Source of the DNA: Thermodesulfitimonas autotrophica
GTDB taxonomy: Bacteria; Bacillota; Desulfotomaculia; Desulfotomaculales; Ammonificaceae
Reading direction: 5' to 3'
Assembly: GCF_003815015.1 (NCBI RefSeq)
Contig: NZ_RKRE01000001.1
Coordinates: 194,460 to 258,459 of the forward strand
DNA: 64,000 nt
A program made the position numbers and the translations under genes. This document shows, piece by piece, positions 9,433-17,129 of this stretch (the stretch's first letter is position 1; every line of letters starts with the position of its first letter). The notes below the pieces were generated by a model. That model had not been told where the DNA came from and searched no databases. It was given only the letters and a program-made list of their open reading frames with translations.

Positions 9433-11943
9433 ATGCTTCACCAACAGCGATTTCGCAATGAGGATTTAGTCTTACGTGTTAGCCACAACGTTGACCCGGC
9501 TCTTTTCGACATCGCGCGGTACGAGCCATTTATTGAGGCGCTGTGCGGTACGCGCGTGTACCAGAAAGAAGCGATCCGCGTGGTGTTGCGGTACTTCTTG
9601 GGTGGCCGCTATGCCAACTTGCGGCAGTTGGCCGAAGAAAACTTTTATTCTAATGACGTTTTGAAAGAGCGGTATGCCACATTCCGAGATATGGAACACC
9701 ATCTGCAGTTACCTGACCAACTTTCATGTTCGATTGACCTGGCAACTGCTACGGGCAAGAGTTACGTGATGTATGGTATCGCGCGCATCATGCTGGCGCA
9801 CGGCGCAATAGACCGGGTCCTTGTGTTGTGTCCATCACGTACCATTGAAAAGGGCTTGACGGAAAAATTCCGCCAGCTTTCGGGCGATATGACACTCAAG
9901 AGCCTTCTGCCCGACGACTCCCGCGTACGTAATCCGCACATTATCAATGGTACGGAGTCCATCGTGGACGGCACAATTTGCATTGAAAACTTTCACGCCA
10001 CCCTACAACATGTAAAGTCCTCTGTCCGAGACAGCCTGAAAGGCAAGGGTGAACGGACTCTAATTCTAAACGACGAAGTACATCACGTTTACAATCCGAC
10101 TGGCAAAGACCTCAAGCGATGGAAGGAGTTTCTCCTCGACCCCGAATTCCGCTTTCGCTACATAGCTGGGTTTTCTGGTACTTGCTATATCGGTGATGAA
10201 TACTTTGCCGATGTGATCTATCGTTACTCGCTGCGTCAGGCAATTGAGCAAGGCTATGTCAAGGCGATTGATTATGTGGCCGAAGACACGTCTACTTCCC
10301 AAGATGAAAAGTTTCAGAAGATATATGATAACCATCTTCAAAATAAAACGCATTTTTACCGAAAAGTCAAGCCACTAACCATTTTGGTTACGCGTGACAT
10401 TGCCGCTTGCAAGCGATTAACAGGTGACTTGATTAATTTTTTGGCACAGCGAGAAGAAATTTCGACTGAGGAGGCAGCCAAAAAGGTACTGATTGTCACG
10501 TCAGCACGGGAGCACGAGGCCAATGTGCGGGTGCTGGAGGAAGTAGACCGGCCTGATAATCCGGTTGAATGGATTACCTCCGTAAGTATGCTTACCGAGG
10601 GTTGGGATGTCCAGAACGTATTTCAGATAGTACCGCATGAGGAACGTGCCTTTAATAGCAAGTTGCTTATCGCTCAAGTGCTGGGGCGCGGCTTGCGCAT
10701 TCCCGATGCCTACCGTGGTGAACGGCCCGTTGTCACGGTATTTAATCACGATGCTTGGTCCAGCCGTATCAAGCATCTGGTGGACGAAGTGATGGAGATT
10801 GAAAAACGTGTGTACTCTTATCCGGTTACCAAATCACCGGACTATAATTTCACTTTGTACCAGATTGATTACAGCAAAACCCAGGAGATCGAAGAATTTC
10901 CGCAAACGGTTGAGTATGAGTTTACCAAAGGGTATATCACCCTGGTATCGCAAGTACCCGCTTTGGAGCGTGAGACCACTTATGTCCGCGCCACGACTGG
11001 GGAGCGGCGGCAAAAAAAGACCTTGGTCCGTTACCAGATGTTCACGGTGGATGAAGTAGCCGAGCATATTCACGCTAAACTTAAGGCTATCGATACTGAA
11101 GAAGGTACCAGTTATGCAGAAAGATATAGCTTCGACTGGTTGCGGGCATTGATTCGCGAATCTTTGCGCCGGGTAGGTGAAACTCGAGATCAGGTCAGCG
11201 AAGAAAACCGTCAACGACTGCAAAAAGCCTTTGGCGTAGTGCATCGTAAAGCTTCCAGATCTGTGCGTTACCGGATGACACCTAACGCCGTAATATCTAT
11301 TAATACCGCTAACCGTAAGCGGAACAGCGTAGGGATAGGTTCTCTAAGGCGCGGCGAGGCGACCGTTTTCCTGGACGATAATTCACTTTTGCTGAGCGAC
11401 GAAGAAACACAGGTGGTTCTACAGGCTATTTTGGACGATGAAGACCTGCCGCGATCCGCGGTACACAAAATAGACAATGGTTTTTATTTCAAAACGCCGC
11501 TTAATGTGGCTATAGCTGACCATAAGCCCGAGCGGGATTTTATTCGACAACTAACTAAGCCAGAGAATGCTACCGTTATTGATTCGTGGGTTAAGTCTAC
11601 AGATCAGGAATTTTATCCGATTGAGTACGCCTGGCGGAAAGGAGAGCATCCTAAGCGTGGTTATTTCAACCCCGACTTTTTTATCAAAAGAGGTAGCCAT
11701 ATTTTGGTTATTGAGATAAAAGGAGACGAGGAGCTTCAGGAACCGTCCGATGAAAATAAGGCAAAATATAAAGCGGCCCGCCAACATTTTACAACGCTCA
11801 ACGCGCTGCAATCCGAGCATATCTATCACTTTCATTTCCTGACGCCTAAAGACTACGACAAATTTTTTAAGTTTGTGAGGGACGGGAATTACAACTTTGT
11901 TTCAGAACTCGATGTAGCTCTTGATGAGAACGGTGACAGATAA
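9433..11943 (+). CDS. res: Type III restriction-modification system, Res subunit (DEAD-type helicase with PD-(D/E)XK nuclease)
   Basis: The protein has 836 residues. The superfamily 2 helicase begins with a Walker A-like DLATATGKSYV at about residues 97-107, continues with the DExH box NDEVHH at about 212-217 and a SGTCY motif, and has motif VI-like QVLGRGLRIP at about 414-423. The C-terminus (about residues 745-765) carries NPDFFIKRG followed by VIEIKGDEEL, a PD-(D/E)XK endonuclease core with D, E and K in the right order. Together with Mod it should translocate along and cleave unmodified DNA. The start lies 15 bases after mod. The last 23 bases overlap a frame that runs into the hsdR remnant. 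Confidence 0.9.
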   Translation: MLHQQRFRNEDLVLRVSHNVDPALFDIARYEPFIEALCGTRVYQKEAIRVVLRYFLGGRYANLRQLAEENFYSNDVLKERYATFRDMEHHLQLPDQLSCSIDLATATGKSYVMYGIARIMLAHGAIDRVLVLCPSRTIEKGLTEKFRQLSGDMTLKSLLPDDSRVRNPHIINGTESIVDGTICIENFHATLQHVKSSVRDSLKGKGERTLILNDEVHHVYNPTGKDLKRWKEFLLDPEFRFRYIAGFSGTCYIGDEYFADVIYRYSLRQAIEQGYVKAIDYVAEDTSTSQDEKFQKIYDNHLQNKTHFYRKVKPLTILVTRDIAACKRLTGDLINFLAQREEISTEEAAKKVLIVTSAREHEANVRVLEEVDRPDNPVEWITSVSMLTEGWDVQNVFQIVPHEERAFNSKLLIAQVLGRGLRIPDAYRGERPVVTVFNHDAWSSRIKHLVDEVMEIEKRVYSYPVTKSPDYNFTLYQIDYSKTQEIEEFPQTVEYEFTKGYITLVSQVPALERETTYVRATTGERRQKKTLVRYQMFTVDEVAEHIHAKLKAIDTEEGTSYAERYSFDWLRALIRESLRRVGETRDQVSEENRQRLQKAFGVVHRKASRSVRYRMTPNAVISINTANRKRNSVGIGSLRRGEATVFLDDNSLLLSDEETQVVLQAILDDEDLPRSAVHKIDNGFYFKTPLNVAIADHKPERDFIRQLTKPENATVIDSWVKSTDQEFYPIEYAWRKGEHPKRGYFNPDFFIKRGSHILVIEIKGDEELQEPSDENKAKYKAARQHFTTLNALQSEHIYHFHFLTPKDYDKFFKFVRDGNYNFVSELDVALDENGDR

Positions 11944-11986
11944 AGAACGTACAGACATTTTTTTAAAGAAAAGCTGTATAGCACAA

Positions 11987-12199
11987 TCAAATGACCGCCG
12001 GCGGGAACTGGTGGCGGCGATCAAGAAGAACCTGAGCATCGACTGGACCGACCACGAGAACGTGAAGGCGAAGATCCGGGCGGCGGTGAAGCGGCTGCTC
12101 CAAAGGTACGGGTATAAACCGGCGGCGTGTGCCGCGCTGGCGGTGGTCATTATGGAGCAGGCGGAGAGCCTCTACCGCGACTGGCCGGAGGCGGCGTAG
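11987..12199 (+). pseudogene. hsdR: hsdR 3' remnant, copy 1 (type I restriction subunit C-terminus)
   Basis: This frame encodes about 70 residues ending at TAG. It resembles the extreme C-terminus of HsdR (DUF3387-type): RRELVAAIKKNLSIDWTDHE, then AVKRLLQRYGYKP and a final EQAESLYRDWPEAA. The frame can be extended upstream to an ATG at 11921 inside res, but those 22 residues do not look like HsdR and may just be read-in. The abrupt return to GC-rich sequence near 11985 marks the right junction of the type III island. No helicase or nuclease part of HsdR remains. Confidence 0.7.
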
Positions 12200-12327
12200 G
12201 GTTTTGTTAACAGCGGGAGTTTTTCGAAACAAAGCGGCTTGAGGCAGGTTACTTCTGGGGAACAGGGGCTATAACGGATAGTGAAAACGCTTGATTTGGG
12301 TTATGATGAAGGTGCAGGGGGTGAAAT

Positions 12328-12537
12328 ATGATGAAACCTGTTCAGGTAGATTTACCCGATAAGTTGGCAGCGGAGATTACGGCGCTGGTGCAAGCGGGCT
12401 GGTTTCGCAGCGAGGATGAGGTTGTGCGCCTGGCGCTTTTGGAGTTCGTTCGGCGCCGCCGCTTTGAGTTAGCGGAACATTTTCAGCGGGAGGATATCGC
12501 GTGGGCGCTCCGGCAAAAGAAAGAAACGAAAACGTAA
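12328..12537 (+). CDS. Ribbon-helix-helix (CopG-like) antitoxin of a DUF3368-type toxin-antitoxin pair
   Basis: The protein has 69 residues. The N-terminal strand VQVDLPDKLAAEITALVQAG and the following helix SEDEVVRLALLEFVRRRR fit a short RHH DNA-binding protein. The C-terminal tail is charged and would bind the toxin. The start ATG follows GGGGGTGAAAT. It overlaps the next gene by 37 bases in another frame, as is usual for such pairs. It probably represses its own promoter. Confidence 0.72.
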   Translation: MMKPVQVDLPDKLAAEITALVQAGWFRSEDEVVRLALLEFVRRRRFELAEHFQREDIAWALRQKKETKT

Positions 12538-13031
12538 GGCGTATTGTGTCTAACACAGGCCCTCTCCTGCATCTTGGCGAAGCACAGGCCCTCAATTTGC
12601 TGGGGCAAGCGGGGGAAATCCACGTTCCGCAGGCCGTAGATATAGAGATGAGATTTCAAGCTGAAAAATGGCCGGAGCAACGGCCGGCATGGCTCATAGT
12701 AGATAACCTTGTTCCACCTCATAGCACAGAAGCGGAATTATGGCTGGAGGCGGGATTGCTTCATGCCGGAGAAGCCGAGGCGATTGCGCTCGCCCGCCAG
12801 ATTTGTGCTGACTGGCTGGTAACCGATGATGCCGCTGCCCGCTTGTTTGCGCAGACATTGGGAATCGAGGTTCACGGGTCGCTCGGGATTGTCCTTTGGG
12901 CAGCAGCCACAGGCCGGCTTAACCGTCCGGAAGCGGAGGCTGTTTTGGACCGGCTGTCGCGTTCGTCGCTCTGGCTTTCGCCACGAGTACTGGCGGAGGC
13001 AAAAGCGGCGTTGGAAAAAATCTATTCTTAG
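12501..13031 (+). CDS. PIN-like toxin, DUF3368 family
   Basis: The protein has up to 176 residues. The PIN-type core starts at IVSNTGPLLHLGE (about residues 15-27), with the family's acidic centre at HAGEAEAIALARQ and LVTDDAAARLFA. DUF3368 proteins are PIN-domain nucleases paired with small antitoxins such as the one directly upstream. In IVSNTGPL the first acidic residue (Asp in typical IVSDTSPL) is Asn, which may weaken metal binding. The ATG at 12501 gives a 14-residue extension; a later start at the GTG before TCTAAC (about 12546) is possible. Confidence 0.72.
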   Translation: MGAPAKERNENVRRIVSNTGPLLHLGEAQALNLLGQAGEIHVPQAVDIEMRFQAEKWPEQRPAWLIVDNLVPPHSTEAELWLEAGLLHAGEAEAIALARQICADWLVTDDAAARLFAQTLGIEVHGSLGIVLWAAATGRLNRPEAEAVLDRLSRSSLWLSPRVLAEAKAALEKIYS

Positions 13032-13092
13032 TACCCAGAAAACTCCTGTGGTAACTAAGCTTGGCCAGGCCACCAACCGCCGGATCAGTAGA

Positions 13093-13272
13093 ATGAAACC
13101 GAGCGAGTACCTGGCCAAGTTGGTTGCGTCTGAGAGGAAACAGGAAATCATGGCTACCCATTTGATTGACGAGGCAGCGCTGGCGGCTATGGAAAGAGAT
13201 GATTACGAAGGCTTTTTGCAGGCGCGGGAGAAGCGGATTATGGCGGCGCTGGCAGCCTATCTGAAGGTTTAA
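13093..13272 (+). CDS. Small hypothetical protein (59 aa)
   Basis: ATG start; 59 residues, mostly helical and charged, starting MKPSEYLAKLVASERKQ and including DDYEGFLQAREKRIMAALAA. The final part resembles the C-terminal tails of some DUF262/GmrSD-like restriction proteins (DDYEGFLQAR pattern), so it could be the remnant of a larger gene. No clear ribosome binding site is seen, and the frame stays open for a long way upstream without recognisable content. It lies between the toxin gene and the NERD gene. Confidence 0.4.
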   Translation: MKPSEYLAKLVASERKQEIMATHLIDEAALAAMERDDYEGFLQAREKRIMAALAAYLKV

Positions 13273-13288
13273 TCCGGGGGGAAACACG

Positions 13289-14284
13289 GTGCCGGCACGG
13301 GTGATGCACCAGAACGAGGCGATCAAAGAGCTTTTCCGCCGCAAGATTCAAGAGAAAGTGGCCCGCGAAAGGGAGAGGATGCTGCAGCGCATCGATGGTG
13401 AACTCCCTTCCTGGATTGCGTGGGCCTTGAAACCGGTTGCGGGCATATCCTTCGATATGCAGCGCCGCCGGGATAATAACCGGGGTGAGGGCGGCGAAAG
13501 TCGCGCCGCTTTCAATTTCTGGCTTTTTCTATCTAAGGAATGGGTCCTGGTTAACGATGTGGTTTTAGAGCCCAAGCCGGAGGAATTTATTCAGTTGGAC
13601 CACGTCCTGATCGGGCCGCCGGGGATTTACCTGGTTGAAACCAAAGCCTGGGAAGGCGCCTTTACGGGGTTTAAAGACAGCTGGCGGCGCAAGGAAGGCG
13701 GCTCGTGGGTGCGGTGTGAGAGTCCGACGAAGCAAAATCTGCGCCACCTGCGCCTTTTTAAGTACTGGCTGGAGAATACGTTGGGCGACAGAATACCGGC
13801 CGAGATAGAGGCGTGGTTGTTCCCGGTAGTGCTCTTCACGAGGGCGAAGTGGCTCAGGGTCGAGGAATGTTCCATGCCGGTGTTCGAAAGTGGCATGGCT
13901 CTGGCTTGGCACATCCGCCGGCAGCAGAAAAGCATGGTGCTTCGCCCGGAGCAGATAGATGCCATAGCCGGAGCCCTGGTTAGCGCTGGGCCGCTCAGCG
14001 GTCAAAGAACACCGCCCGAGACACGGGAGCTTTTGCCTGAAGGCACAACTGCAAACGGAAATGCCTGCGGTTGCCGCACCGAAATCGGTAAGACCAGGAA
14101 TGGCCGCTCTTATGTTAAGGTGTACGGAAAGAAAGAAGACGCCGAAGAGGTACACCGGAACTATAAAGCGGCGGGCAAAGAACCGGGTCTGCTGAAGCCG
14201 GATCGTTTTACAGAAGGCGCCTGGTTCTTCTACTTTACGGACGGGGCGCCGGCGAAAAAACAGCCGGATGAAGAATCAGTTTAA
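13289..14284 (+). CDS. NERD-domain (nuclease-related) protein
   Basis: The protein has 331 residues with a GTG start and GGGGGG upstream; an ATG five codons later is an alternative. Residues about 68-190 form a NERD domain of the restriction-endonuclease fold: GESRAAFNFWLFLSKEW, then FIQLDHVLIGPPGIYLVETK, with the Asp and Glu-x-Lys of a PD-(D/E)XK-like site. The last 60 residues (from about CGCRTEIGKTRNGRSYVKVY) look like a separate small basic domain of unknown type. NERD proteins are thought to process DNA and often occur with defence genes. Placement between two hsdR fragments and two toxin-antitoxin pairs fits a defence or mobile setting. Function is not established. Confidence 0.75.
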   Translation: MPARVMHQNEAIKELFRRKIQEKVARERERMLQRIDGELPSWIAWALKPVAGISFDMQRRRDNNRGEGGESRAAFNFWLFLSKEWVLVNDVVLEPKPEEFIQLDHVLIGPPGIYLVETKAWEGAFTGFKDSWRRKEGGSWVRCESPTKQNLRHLRLFKYWLENTLGDRIPAEIEAWLFPVVLFTRAKWLRVEECSMPVFESGMALAWHIRRQQKSMVLRPEQIDAIAGALVSAGPLSGQRTPPETRELLPEGTTANGNACGCRTEIGKTRNGRSYVKVYGKKEDAEEVHRNYKAAGKEPGLLKPDRFTEGAWFFYFTDGAPAKKQPDEESV

Positions 14285-14293
14285 AGGAAGCGG

Positions 14294-14373
14294 GGCGGCG
14301 TTGTTGCCCGGTTGTCCCGGTCATTACGGAGCAGGCGGAGAGTCTCTACCGCGATTGGCCGGAGGCCGCCTGA
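14294..14373 (+). pseudogene. hsdR 3' remnant, copy 2
   Basis: A short stretch after the NERD gene again ends in codons for EQAESLYRDWPEAA and stop TGA. It aligns with 12121-12199: the last 51 bases match closely and the bases before match loosely with small gaps. Most differences are at third codon positions (AGC/AGT, GAC/GAT, GCG/GCC), with one residue change (Met/Thr) and a different stop codon. It is thus a diverged coding fragment, not a fresh duplication. Confidence 0.7.
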
Positions 14374-14497
14374 GCGCTGGGCGGGCAGGGTTTATTAGGC
14401 GTGGAAGGGGGCTAAAATGATTAGTTGCAGAAGTGTTCGTAACGGTAGCCGGTTGTTAGTCGTTTGGAATCGGGAAACTGGTTGCGCTAATGGCGTG

Positions 14498-14521
14498 TAA
14501 TGTATAAAATAATGTATAAAG
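14498..14521 (+). repeat. Tandem 12-bp repeat, probable antitoxin operator
   Basis: TAATGTATAAAA is followed at once by TAATGTATAAAG, 21 bases before the antitoxin start. AT-rich, directly repeated sites of this kind are typical for autoregulation by ribbon-helix-helix antitoxins. The element may also contain the -10 region. Confidence 0.5.
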
Positions 14522-14542
14522 GATAAAGCAGGAGCGGAAAAA

Positions 14543-14797
14543 ATGATTCGTAAACAAATATATATTGCGCCTCATCAGGAGGCGCTTTTGAAGCGGAAGG
14601 CGCGAGCGCTTGGACTGGCGGAAGCGGAACTGGTACGGCAGGCTCTTGAGAAGCATCTGTGCGCCGGGGAGAGTATCCGGCCGAATCCGGACGCCTGGGA
14701 GGCGGAAAAGCGGTTTATCCGGAGCAGGATGAAGTTGGCTCAGGGTGGAACCCGCAAGGAGCGGCATTGGCGGCGCGAGGAGCTTTATGACCGGTAA
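14543..14797 (+). CDS. Antitoxin of a VapBC-like pair
   Basis: The protein has 84 residues. The N-terminal IRKQIYIAPHQEALLKRKAR and LAEAELVRQALEKHL fit an RHH-like DNA-binding fold, followed by a charged C-terminal arm with RFIRSRMKLAQ. The start ATG follows GCAGGAGCGG. It overlaps the toxin gene by 11 bases, a typical arrangement for translational coupling. It should neutralise the PIN toxin and repress the operon, perhaps through the tandem 12-bp repeats upstream. Confidence 0.75.
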   Translation: MIRKQIYIAPHQEALLKRKARALGLAEAELVRQALEKHLCAGESIRPNPDAWEAEKRFIRSRMKLAQGGTRKERHWRREELYDR

Positions 14798-15236
14798 GGT
14801 GCTGGTGGATACAAATGTTCTTGTTTACGCCTACGATTTCTCTGATCCGGTAAAGCAGGAGCAGGCTTTTAAGGTTCTTGATGAACTGGCGCAGTCAGGC
14901 CGGGGAGTGCTCAGTGCCCAAGTTCTGGCGGAGTTCGTCGTAGCCGTGACCCGCAAGATCGAGCAGCCGTTAGACCTCAAAGCGGTGCAGAAGAGCGTGG
15001 AAAATTACCTGAGTTCCTGGACCGTTTTCGACATTACAAGCTTTGTGGTGTTAGAGGCGGTGCGCGGTGTGCGTGAGCACCGCTTTTCTTATTGGGACGC
15101 GCAGATATGGGCCACCGCCAGACTTAACCAGATCCCCGTTGTTTTGAGTGAGGGCTTTGCTTCCGGGAGCACTGTTGAAGGGGTTACTTTTCTTAACCCT
15201 TTTGCCGCCGGTTTCGATTTGGCCCGGTTTCTTTGA
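14787..15236 (+). CDS. PIN-domain toxin (VapC-like ribonuclease)
   Basis: The protein is 149 residues when started at the ATG at 14787 (CGAGGAG upstream), giving the classic beginning MTGKVLVDTNVLVYAYD. PIN acidic residues are visible: D in VDTN, E in VLAEFVVAV, and D in SYWDAQIWATA. VapC-type proteins cleave RNA, often tRNA. A longer frame from 14745 overlaps the antitoxin more and has no VapC-like residues before the ATG, so it was rejected. Confidence 0.85.
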   Translation: MTGKVLVDTNVLVYAYDFSDPVKQEQAFKVLDELAQSGRGVLSAQVLAEFVVAVTRKIEQPLDLKAVQKSVENYLSSWTVFDITSFVVLEAVRGVREHRFSYWDAQIWATARLNQIPVVLSEGFASGSTVEGVTFLNPFAAGFDLARFL

Positions 15237-15362
15237 AACGCGGTATATCACGATCGTCAATTCAGATGTTGCCAAATTGAAACGAGGAAAGCAGGATTTT
15301 CCCCCTACGGCTCGAATAGATAAAACGTTTTGCGCTATGGGAATGCTAAGCCGGGGGTACAG

Positions 15363-16208
15363 ATGTTTGTTAGAACGGTAAGGGACGCCGCGCTTCTCCT
15401 ATTCGGCACGGTCCTGGTGGCCCTGGGGCTTGACCTTTTCCTGGTGCCGAACAAGATCGCGGCGGGCGGCGTCAGCGGTATCGCCACGATCCTGCACCAT
15501 CTCTTCGGCTTCCCGGTTGGCGCCACGATGCTGGTGCTCAACATCCCCCTTTTTCTGTGGTGCTTCTGGCGGCTTGGCTTCGGCGTCGGGCTCCGCTCGC
15601 TCTTCGGAACGGCCCTGCTTTCGGGCGTGGTGGACGGGCTGGTGCCTTTCCTGCCCGCGCTCACGACCAACCCGCTCCTGGCGAGCCTTTACGGTGGGGT
15701 GCTGGTGGGACTTGGCCTGGGCCTCGTTTTCCGGGCTAAGGCAACCACGGGCGGGACGGACCTGGCGGCGATGATCCTGCAGAGCTATGTAGGCATCAAT
15801 GTCGGGCAGTTGCTTTTTTTGGTGGATGGGGCGGTGGTGCTGGCTGCCGGGTTCGCCTTCCGGTCGCCGGAGCTGGCCATGTACGCTATCATCACCATCT
15901 TCCTGTCGGCGTGGGTGATCGACCTTGTCCAGGAAGGCATCAGTTATACGAAGGCTTTTCTGATTATCTCGGAAAAGCACGCGGCAATCGCCCAGTTGAT
16001 CCTCACGGAGCTGAACCGCGGCGCCACGCTCTTGCAGGGGAAGGGAGCCTACACCGGGGCTACGCGCACGCTGTTGTTGGCGGTTGTTTCGCGGAGCGAG
16101 GTGACGCGGTTGAAGGAAGCCGTTTACCGGATTGACCCCCGGGCCTTTGTGATCCTGGTGGATGCCCACGAGGTGCTGGGCGAAGGCTTCAAGGAGTTCA
16201 GGGGGTAG
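15363..16208 (+). CDS. YitT family membrane protein
   Basis: The protein has 281 residues from the ATG at 15363. It has five to six transmembrane segments (for example [19 protein letters not shown] and [15 protein letters not shown]), the family signature [15 protein letters not shown], and the [12 protein letters not shown] segment. The last 80 residues are the soluble DUF2179 domain ([17 protein letters not shown] ... [14 protein letters not shown]). The family is common in Bacillota; the transported substrate is not known. The gene appears to be single, with the transketolase genes starting 62 bases later. Confidence 0.87.
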   Translation: MFVRTVRDAALLLFGTVLVALGLDLFLVPNKIAAGGVSGIATILHHLFGFPVGATMLVLNIPLFLWCFWRLGFGVGLRSLFGTALLSGVVDGLVPFLPALTTNPLLASLYGGVLVGLGLGLVFRAKATTGGTDLAAMILQSYVGINVGQLLFLVDGAVVLAAGFAFRSPELAMYAIITIFLSAWVIDLVQEGISYTKAFLIISEKHAAIAQLILTELNRGATLLQGKGAYTGATRTLLLAVVSRSEVTRLKEAVYRIDPRAFVILVDAHEVLGEGFKEFRG

Positions 16209-16270
16209 AGAGTTACTTAAATCGCTGGCCGCGCGGTTGGACGGCTGCACTAACGGAGGTATTTAGTCTT

Positions 16271-17092
16271 ATGGAAGAGACCCTCATCTGGAAACTCGAG
16301 GCAAAGGCAAAGGAGATCCGGCGTTACATCATCCTGATGACGGCGGCTGCAGGATCGGGGCACCCAGGCGGCTCGCTTTCGGCGACCGATATCGTTACGG
16401 CGCTTTACTTCGGCGTGATGCGCCTTGATCCAAAACGGCCGGACGACCCGGACCGGGACCGCTTTGTCCTCTCCAAAGGGCACGCGGCGCCGCTTCTCTA
16501 CGCTGCGCTGGCGCTCAGGGGCTTTTTCCCGGAGCAGGAGCTGATAACGCTCCGCAAGTTAGGAAGCCGGTTGCAGGGACATCCCGATATGCGCAAGCTC
16601 CCGGGCGTGGAGATGTCGACCGGCTCGCTCGGTCAGGGCCTGTCGGCGGCCAACGGCATGGCTTTAGCGGCGCGGCTTGACGGGCGGGACTACCGGGTTT
16701 ACGTGCTGCTCGGTGATGGGGAGTGCCAGGAAGGGCAGGTTTGGGAGGCGGCGATGGCGGCGGCCCACTACCGGCTCGACAACGTGACGGCCTTCCTCGA
16801 TTACAACGGCCTGCAGATCGACGGCCCGGTAGAAGAGGTTATGTCCCTCGGGGCGGTAGCCGACAAGTGGCGGGCCTTCGGCTGGAACGTGATCGAGATT
16901 GACGGTCATAACTTCCGCGAAATACTCGGGGCCGTTGCGGCGGCAAAGGAGACGAAGGGGAAACCAACGATGGTTATCGCCCGCACGGTGAAGGGGAAGG
17001 GGGTTTCCTTCATGGAAAACCAGGTGGACTGGCACGGCACGGCCCCCAAAGCTGACCAAGCCTCGCGGGCGTTAGAAGAATTGGAAGGCTGA
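16271..17092 (+). CDS. Transketolase, N-terminal (thiamine pyrophosphate-binding) subunit
   Basis: The protein has 273 residues; ATG start with AACGGAGGT upstream. It carries [49 protein letters not shown] and the TPP motif [14 protein letters not shown] to [10 protein letters not shown]. This is half of a two-gene transketolase, a form frequent in Clostridia and Archaea; the other half follows after 37 bases. It transfers two-carbon units in the non-oxidative pentose phosphate pathway. Confidence 0.93.
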   Translation: MEETLIWKLEAKAKEIRRYIILMTAAAGSGHPGGSLSATDIVTALYFGVMRLDPKRPDDPDRDRFVLSKGHAAPLLYAALALRGFFPEQELITLRKLGSRLQGHPDMRKLPGVEMSTGSLGQGLSAANGMALAARLDGRDYRVYVLLGDGECQEGQVWEAAMAAAHYRLDNVTAFLDYNGLQIDGPVEEVMSLGAVADKWRAFGWNVIEIDGHNFREILGAVAAAKETKGKPTMVIARTVKGKGVSFMENQVDWHGTAPKADQASRALEELEG

Positions 17093-17129
17093 GTGCGGCC
17101 AAGGAAAGCTACTTTAGGAGGGCTTGACG

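Noticed and set aside
12145-14370. att-site direct repeats of an integrative element
   Set aside because: The repeats are hsdR coding ends that differ mostly at silent positions, and no integrase gene is present between them; a diverged remnant is a better first explanation.
15399-16250. Long minus-strand open frame opposite yitT
   Set aside because: It mirrors a clear membrane protein gene and its product is a charged His/Arg/Gln-rich sequence with no domain; many such antisense frames arise from high GC.
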